Below, piece by piece: positions 5,126 to 9,475 of a stretch of 9,475 nt of DNA (positions are counted from its first letter, which is position 1; each line of letters starts with the position of its first letter). The stretch comes from Hyphomicrobiales bacterium. GTDB taxonomy: Bacteria > Pseudomonadota > Alphaproteobacteria > Rhizobiales > JALURZ01. Below the pieces are notes generated by a model. The model was not told the origin of the DNA. It did not search any database and was given only the letters and a program-made list of their open reading frames with translations. The position numbers and the translations under genes were made by a program. The DNA is taken from assembly GCA_027058735.1 (NCBI GenBank), contig JALURZ010000207.1, positions 1-9,475 of the forward strand, given 5' to 3'.

Positions 5126-8100
5126 GCCTCACCGGACTTTCGATCAAGCGGCCGATCGCGGTTGTCGCGGCCGTGCTGATGGTCCTCATGTTCGGGCTGG
5201 TGGCGTTGCAGACCATCCCCATTCAACTGGCGCCCGATGTCAAACGTCCGGTCATTACCGTTACCACCTTGTGGCCGAGCGCGGCGCCGGCCGAGATCGA
5301 GCGCGAAATCACCAACCGCCAGGAAGAGGTCCTCAAAGGCGTTTCGGGCCTCGCCAGCATCACCAGCCGGTCCGAACAGGGGCGCGCCCGGGTCATTCTG
5401 GAATTCGACATCGGAACGCCCATGGACAAATCCCTGCTGCTGGTCTCCAATCGGCTCGACAGGGTCACCGGCTATCCCGCCGAGGCGAGCGAACCGACCC
5501 TCAACACCGCCGGCAGCGAAGACAATGCCATCGCCTGGTTCATCATCACCCGCAAGGAGGGCAACAATCGTCCCATCCACGAATATGGCGATTTCGTCGA
5601 GAACGTGATCAAGGACCGCATAGAGCGGGTCGCCGGTGTCGGCCAGGTCACTGTCTATGGCGGCAGCGAACGCGAAATCGAAATCGTCGTCGAGCCGGCC
5701 CTGCTGGCGCGTTACGGCTTGATGGTGAGCGAAATTCTGCAAACCCTGCGCCGCGCCAATGCGACCATCAGCGCGGGCGATGTGGAAGAAGGCAAGCGGC
5801 GCTATGTGGTGCGCACGCAAGCCGAACTCAACACCGTTGAAGCGGTCCGTTCGGTGGTGCTGCGGTCGGTGCGCGATGCCCGCACCGCGGCGCTGGCCAG
5901 GGTGACCGTCGGCGATATCGCCAGGGTCCGTCTCACCTATAAGGACCCGGTGTCCAATATCCGCATGCTGGGCAGGTCCGCCATAGCGTTCAACGCCAAG
6001 CGCGAAACCGGCGCCAATGTCATCGAAACGATGGACGGCATTGCCGCCGCGGTGAAAGAGCTGAATGCCGCCGCCGTTCCCGATGCCGGCCTGGTGCTGC
6101 AACAGGTCTACAATGAAACGGTCTATATCAATTCCGCCATCGATCTGGTGCGCCAGAATATCTGGCTCGGCGGCACGCTGGCCGCGCTCGTCTTGTTGTT
6201 GTTCCTGCGTTCACTGCGCGCGACCACCATCGTTTCGCTGGCGATCCCGGTATCTGTTGTCGGCTCGTTCGTCGCCATGGCCGCGCTGGGGCGTTCCATC
6301 AATGTGATTTCGCTGGCCGGCCTCGCCTTTGCGGTGGGCATGGTGGTCGATGCGGCCATTGTGGTGCTGGAAAACATATACCGCCTGCGCGAGCAGGGGA
6401 TGCCGGCGGCCAGGGCCGCGCTGGAAGGCACCCGGCAGGTGTGGGGCGCCGTCTTCGTGTCCGCGCTGACCACGGTCATGGTGTTTATTCCGATCCTCAT
6501 TATGCAGCTTGAAGTGGGCCAGCTGTTTCGCGATATCGCGGTGGCGATTTCGGTTTCGGTGCTGCTTTCCCTGGTTGTGTCTGTGACCGTTCTGCCGGCG
6601 CTGGCGAGCCGGCTGCTGGCGGGTGGCGATATTGCGTCGGAGCGCGCGATGCGGCGCGTCCGGCTGCCCGTCGTCGATCAGTTCGCCGCCGGCTTCGTCA
6701 AGGCGGTTCTGGGGTTCACCAACCGGGTCATCGCCAGCCGCACGCTGTCCATTTCCATTGTTGTCCTGATATCGCTTGCGGCGAGCGCGGGGTCCTGGAA
6801 ATTCCTGCCCAAGCTCGAATATCTGCCCGATGGCAACCGCAATCTCATGTTCGGCATCGTGATCCCGCCGCCTGGATACAATCTGGAGACCATGACGAGC
6901 ATCGCGCAGCGGATCGAGACGGCGACCAGACCGTTGTGGAAAGAGGTCGCCGGCGCGGAAGACGATCCCGCCGGGCCGCCGAAGATCGACCGTTTCTTCT
7001 TCGTCGCCTTTCGCGGCAACACGATCATGGGCGCGGCGGCGGTCGATCCCAAGCGGGCCGCGGAACTGGCGCCGATCCTGAAAAAGCCGGCCTTCGCCGA
7101 ACCGGGCACCTTCGCCATCATCAAGCAATTGTCGATTTTCGGGCATGGCATCGGGGGGGGACGCAAGATCGAGCTTGATATTTCCGGCCCCGATCTTGAG
7201 ATCATCCTGAAGGTGGCCGGTCAGGCGGCGGGCCGCATGTTGCGCATTTTTCCGCTCTCGCAGGGCAACCAGTTCAGGCCCAATCCGGGCCTTGAACTCG
7301 GCGCCCCGGAAGTCCGCGTCGTGCCCGACAGGTTGCGCCTGGCCGACAATGGCCTCAGCGCCCGCGACCTGGGCGAAACCATCGATACGTTCAACGACGG
7401 CCTGCGGGTGAGCGAAGTGACCGTGGGCAATGACCGGCTCGATCTGATGCTCAAGGGGCCGCGCCGGGACATCACGCGAACCCAGGGCATCGGCTCCCTG
7501 CCGGTGGTGACCTCGCAAGGGCGGATCCTGCCGGTCTCCTCGTTCGCCAATGTATCGCTGACGGCGGGGCCGACCGAAATCCGGCACCGGGAACGCGCGC
7601 GCACCATAACGCTCGAACTTGTGCCCTCGACCAAGGTGCCGCTGGAGCAGGCGCTCGAACTCATCAACGAAAAAATCATCACACCCATGCGCGCCGAAGG
7701 TCTGCCCGCCGGGGTCAAGTTCGCGATTTCCGGCACCGCCGACAAGCTGACCCAGACCTGGAGCGCGATGGTGCGCGACCTGCTGCTCGCCATCATCATC
7801 GTGTTTCTGGTGATGGCGGTGCTGTTTGAAAGTTTCGTCTATCCGCTGATCATTCTGCTGTCGGTCCCGATCGCGGCGGCCGGCGGCGTCGCCGGGCTGG
7901 TTTTGCTCAACCAGTTCACGTTTCAGCCGCTCGACATGCTGACCCTTCTGGGGTTCGTCATCCTGATCGGAATTGTGGTGAACAACGCGATCCTGCTGGT
8001 TCATCAGACGTTGTTTCATATTCGCCAGGACGGCCTTGAGCCGGGCGCGGCGATCGCGGAGGCGACCCGCAACCGCATCCGCCCGATTTTCATGTCCACC

Positions 8101-8352
8101 CTGACATCGGTGTTCGGCATGCTGCCGCTGGTAGTTCTGCCGGGGGCGGGTTCGGAGCTGTACAAGGGCCTCGGATCGGTTGTGGTGGGTGGCCTTGCCC
8201 TGTCGGCGGTGCTGACGCTGCTGATCGTGCCGCCGATGCTGGCGCTGCTCGTGGGGCCGCTTGAATCGCGCAAAATGACCGCGCCGGGCCCGCCCGCGGC
8301 AAAGACAAAGAAGCGTCCCGGACGCCGCCGCGCGCCCGCCGCGGCCGAATGA
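5122..8352 (+). CDS. RND family efflux transporter permease (AcrB/HAE1-like inner-membrane pump)
   Basis: This 1076-residue proton-driven pump exports substrates through the adaptor and an outer-membrane channel. Its layout is the normal RND duplication: TM1 near 10-30 (after SIKRPI), a large periplasmic porter loop, TM2-6 (about 347-500), TM7 (about 540-560), a second periplasmic loop, and TM8-12 (about 885-1045). Signatures include VGMVVDAAIVVLEN in TM4, VVNNAILLVHQ in TM10 and RIRPIFMSTLTSVFGMLP in TM11. D410 matches AcrB D407, but the partner D408 is A411 and AcrB K940 is N954, so the proton relay differs from AcrB. The VDAA form also occurs in heavy-metal pumps such as CusA, while the rest reads more like hydrophobe/drug pumps, so the substrate is not predictable. 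The C-terminus is a basic, proline- and alanine-rich tail (about 1048-1076). A G8 run (7153-7160) encodes G678-G680. The start ATG overlaps the adaptor stop by four bases. No TolC-like gene follows. Confidence 0.95.
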   Translation: MSLTGLSIKRPIAVVAAVLMVLMFGLVALQTIPIQLAPDVKRPVITVTTLWPSAAPAEIEREITNRQEEVLKGVSGLASITSRSEQGRARVILEFDIGTPMDKSLLLVSNRLDRVTGYPAEASEPTLNTAGSEDNAIAWFIITRKEGNNRPIHEYGDFVENVIKDRIERVAGVGQVTVYGGSEREIEIVVEPALLARYGLMVSEILQTLRRANATISAGDVEEGKRRYVVRTQAELNTVEAVRSVVLRSVRDARTAALARVTVGDIARVRLTYKDPVSNIRMLGRSAIAFNAKRETGANVIETMDGIAAAVKELNAAAVPDAGLVLQQVYNETVYINSAIDLVRQNIWLGGTLAALVLLLFLRSLRATTIVSLAIPVSVVGSFVAMAALGRSINVISLAGLAFAVGMVVDAAIVVLENIYRLREQGMPAARAALEGTRQVWGAVFVSALTTVMVFIPILIMQLEVGQLFRDIAVAISVSVLLSLVVSVTVLPALASRLLAGGDIASERAMRRVRLPVVDQFAAGFVKAVLGFTNRVIASRTLSISIVVLISLAASAGSWKFLPKLEYLPDGNRNLMFGIVIPPPGYNLETMTSIAQRIETATRPLWKEVAGAEDDPAGPPKIDRFFFVAFRGNTIMGAAAVDPKRAAELAPILKKPAFAEPGTFAIIKQLSIFGHGIGGGRKIELDISGPDLEIILKVAGQAAGRMLRIFPLSQGNQFRPNPGLELGAPEVRVVPDRLRLADNGLSARDLGETIDTFNDGLRVSEVTVGNDRLDLMLKGPRRDITRTQGIGSLPVVTSQGRILPVSSFANVSLTAGPTEIRHRERARTITLELVPSTKVPLEQALELINEKIITPMRAEGLPAGVKFAISGTADKLTQTWSAMVRDLLLAIIIVFLVMAVLFESFVYPLIILLSVPIAAAGGVAGLVLLNQFTFQPLDMLTLLGFVILIGIVVNNAILLVHQTLFHIRQDGLEPGAAIAEATRNRIRPIFMSTLTSVFGMLPLVVLPGAGSELYKGLGSVVVGGLALSAVLTLLIVPPMLALLVGPLESRKMTAPGPPAAKTKKRPGRRRAPAAAE

Positions 8353-8539
8353 GCATGCCTTTCACGCCGGTCGCCCCCGTCGGCAGGGTTGACTCGCGCC
8401 CAAACCCCGTTCAAACCGGAATGCAGACAGGTTAAGTTCGAACAGTATGGGAGCCCCCATCAGGCCCTTGTGTGACGGCTGAGGCACAAACCGGTGTTCC
8501 GCGCCCGTCCCGCATTGGTGAGATGCCCCAGGTCATACG
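8353..8539. promoter_or_regulatory. Intergenic region between the RND pump and korA
   Basis: This 187-bp gap presumably carries the end of the efflux transcript and the korA promoter. A weak GCCG/CGGC stem (about 8366-8384) follows the pump stop but has no T-run. TTGACT (8389-8394) resembles a -35 box, yet no -10 box stands at the right spacing. A TTCAAA...TTAAGT pair with a 16-bp gap (about 8410-8437) is another weak option, and GTTCGAAC just after it is an 8-bp palindrome. None is convincing alone. Confidence 0.35.
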
Positions 8540-9475
8540 ATGTCCATCGCAATGGAAAATAGGCCGCCGAAGGGGGCTGGTACAAAGCGCCGGGTGCTGG
8601 AAGACGCGGTGGTGCGGTTTGCCGGCGACTCGGGCGACGGGATGCAGCTCACCGGCAACCGGTTCACCCTGGAAACGGCGCTCAGCGGCAACGACCTGGA
8701 GACCTTTCCCGATTTTCCGGCCGAGATCCGGGCGCCTGTCGGCACGACATTCGGGGTGTCGTCGTTCCAGATCCATTTCGGCGCCCGCGACATCCGCACC
8801 ACCGGCGACGACCTCGACGTGCTGGTGTGCATGAACCCGGCGGCCCTCAAGACCAATATCGCGGACCTGCGCGACGGCGGCCTGCTGATCTGCGATGTCA
8901 CAGCGTTTCAGGAGCGCAACATCAAGAAGGCCGGATATGACGCCGACCCGCTGGCCGATGACAGCCTCAACCGGGTGCGGGTTCTTGGCCTTGAAATATC
9001 CAAGATGACGCTCAACCTGATGGCCGCGCGCGATGATCTCGATGTCACCAAGAAAGAAGGCCTGCGCGCGAAGAACATGTGGGCGCTGGGACTGGTCTTG
9101 TGGCTGTTCGACCGCGACATCGAGGCGACCAAGACATGGCTGAGCGAAAAATTCGCGAAACTGCCGGCCATCGCCCGGTTCAATATCGCCTGTCTGGAAG
9201 CCGGACATGCCTTCGGCGAGACGATGGAGCTTCCCTCCGGCGTGGAGACCTACAAGGTGCCCCCCGCGCAACTGCCCGCCGGCCAGTACCGCAACGTCAA
9301 CGGCACGGAAGCCACCTGCTGGGGGGTCGCGGCGGGCATCTATCAGACCGGCCGGCCCGTTGTCTATTGCTCCTATCCGATCACGCCGGCCTCCAACATG
9401 CTGCACGGGCTGACCGCCATGGGCGCGCAATTCGGCATCGAAACGCTGCAGACCGAAGACGAAATCGCCGCCATC
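8540..9475 (+). CDS. korA: 2-oxoacid (probably 2-oxoglutarate):ferredoxin oxidoreductase, fused gamma-alpha subunit, cut by the right window edge
   Basis: KorA with KorB oxidatively decarboxylates 2-oxoglutarate to succinyl-CoA and passes the electrons to ferredoxin. It is an alternative to the lipoate-dependent 2-oxoglutarate dehydrogenase complex, and the reverse reaction serves reductive carbon fixation. The 312 codons seen are about half of a typical fused subunit (about 600). The N-terminal gamma-like domain (about 24-210) opens with VVRFAGDSGDGMQLTGNRF and has FPAEIRAPVGTTFGVSSFQ and VLVCMNPAALKTNI. The alpha (POR_N) domain begins near 250 with NGTEATCWGVAAGI, then YPITPASN (279-286), a substrate-site motif of this superfamily, and QTEDEIAAI at the edge. 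Thiamine diphosphate and an iron-sulfur cluster are expected in KorB, not visible here. I chose the ATG at 8540, 7 nt after CAGG; an in-frame ATG at 8552 is an alternative. Pyruvate or a branched 2-oxoacid is a possible substrate, but the N-terminal gamma fusion and sequence style fit KorA best. Confidence 0.9.
   Translation, partial: MSIAMENRPPKGAGTKRRVLEDAVVRFAGDSGDGMQLTGNRFTLETALSGNDLETFPDFPAEIRAPVGTTFGVSSFQIHFGARDIRTTGDDLDVLVCMNPAALKTNIADLRDGGLLICDVTAFQERNIKKAGYDADPLADDSLNRVRVLGLEISKMTLNLMAARDDLDVTKKEGLRAKNMWALGLVLWLFDRDIEATKTWLSEKFAKLPAIARFNIACLEAGHAFGETMELPSGVETYKVPPAQLPAGQYRNVNGTEATCWGVAAGIYQTGRPVVYCSYPITPASNMLHGLTAMGAQFGIETLQTEDEIAAI

Noticed and set aside
4954..6102. A 382-codon leftward reading frame across the adaptor-pump junction
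   Set aside because: It is antisense to two well-supported genes and rich in D, G, H and R without any motif.
6211..8019. A 602-codon leftward reading frame inside the RND pump gene
   Set aside because: It is antisense to conserved pump sequence and its product is a low-complexity string rich in R, H, D, Q and G.

Overview
The window looks like chromosomal DNA from a high-GC alphaproteobacterium. This rests on GC-rich third positions, on long antisense reading frames that shadow the real genes, and on protein sequences resembling alphaproteobacterial versions of these families. No species can be named from the sequence alone. I see no tRNA, rRNA, insertion sequence, CRISPR array, phage gene or obvious sign of recent transfer.

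Left part (1-3699): acyl-CoA metabolism. A nearly complete NADPH-dependent 2,4-dienoyl-CoA reductase gene (fadH) reads leftwards and runs off the left edge. A 130-bp divergent gap separates it from two rightward genes that probably form an operon: an SDR dehydrogenase strongly resembling BadH (2-hydroxycyclohexanecarboxyl-CoA dehydrogenase), then a crotonase-fold protein. The crotonase-fold protein lacks both glutamates that make classical enoyl-CoA hydratases work. Together the three suggest oxidation or reduction of unsaturated or alicyclic CoA thioesters.

Middle part (3700-8352): a 289-bp gap with a weak terminator-like hairpin and a plausible promoter leads into a two-gene RND efflux operon. 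It consists of a periplasmic adaptor with a signal peptide and a 1076-residue inner-membrane pump. Their coding sequences overlap by ATGA, which implies translational coupling. No outer-membrane channel or local regulator lies in the window.

Right part (8353-9475): after a 187-bp gap begins korA, the fused gamma-alpha subunit of a 2-oxoacid (probably 2-oxoglutarate):ferredoxin oxidoreductase. It is cut by the right edge, and the TPP-binding beta subunit (korB) is expected just outside.

The window is mostly ordinary metabolic and efflux DNA, and I found no clear new multi-gene system. The points most worth checking are the crotonase with a rebuilt active site beside a BadH-like dehydrogenase; a perfect 22-bp inverted repeat at the left edge, exactly where FadH homology breaks down, which looks like a fold-back assembly or amplification junction; the altered proton-relay residues of the RND pump; and two runs of eight G, one at a ribosome binding site and one inside the pump gene.
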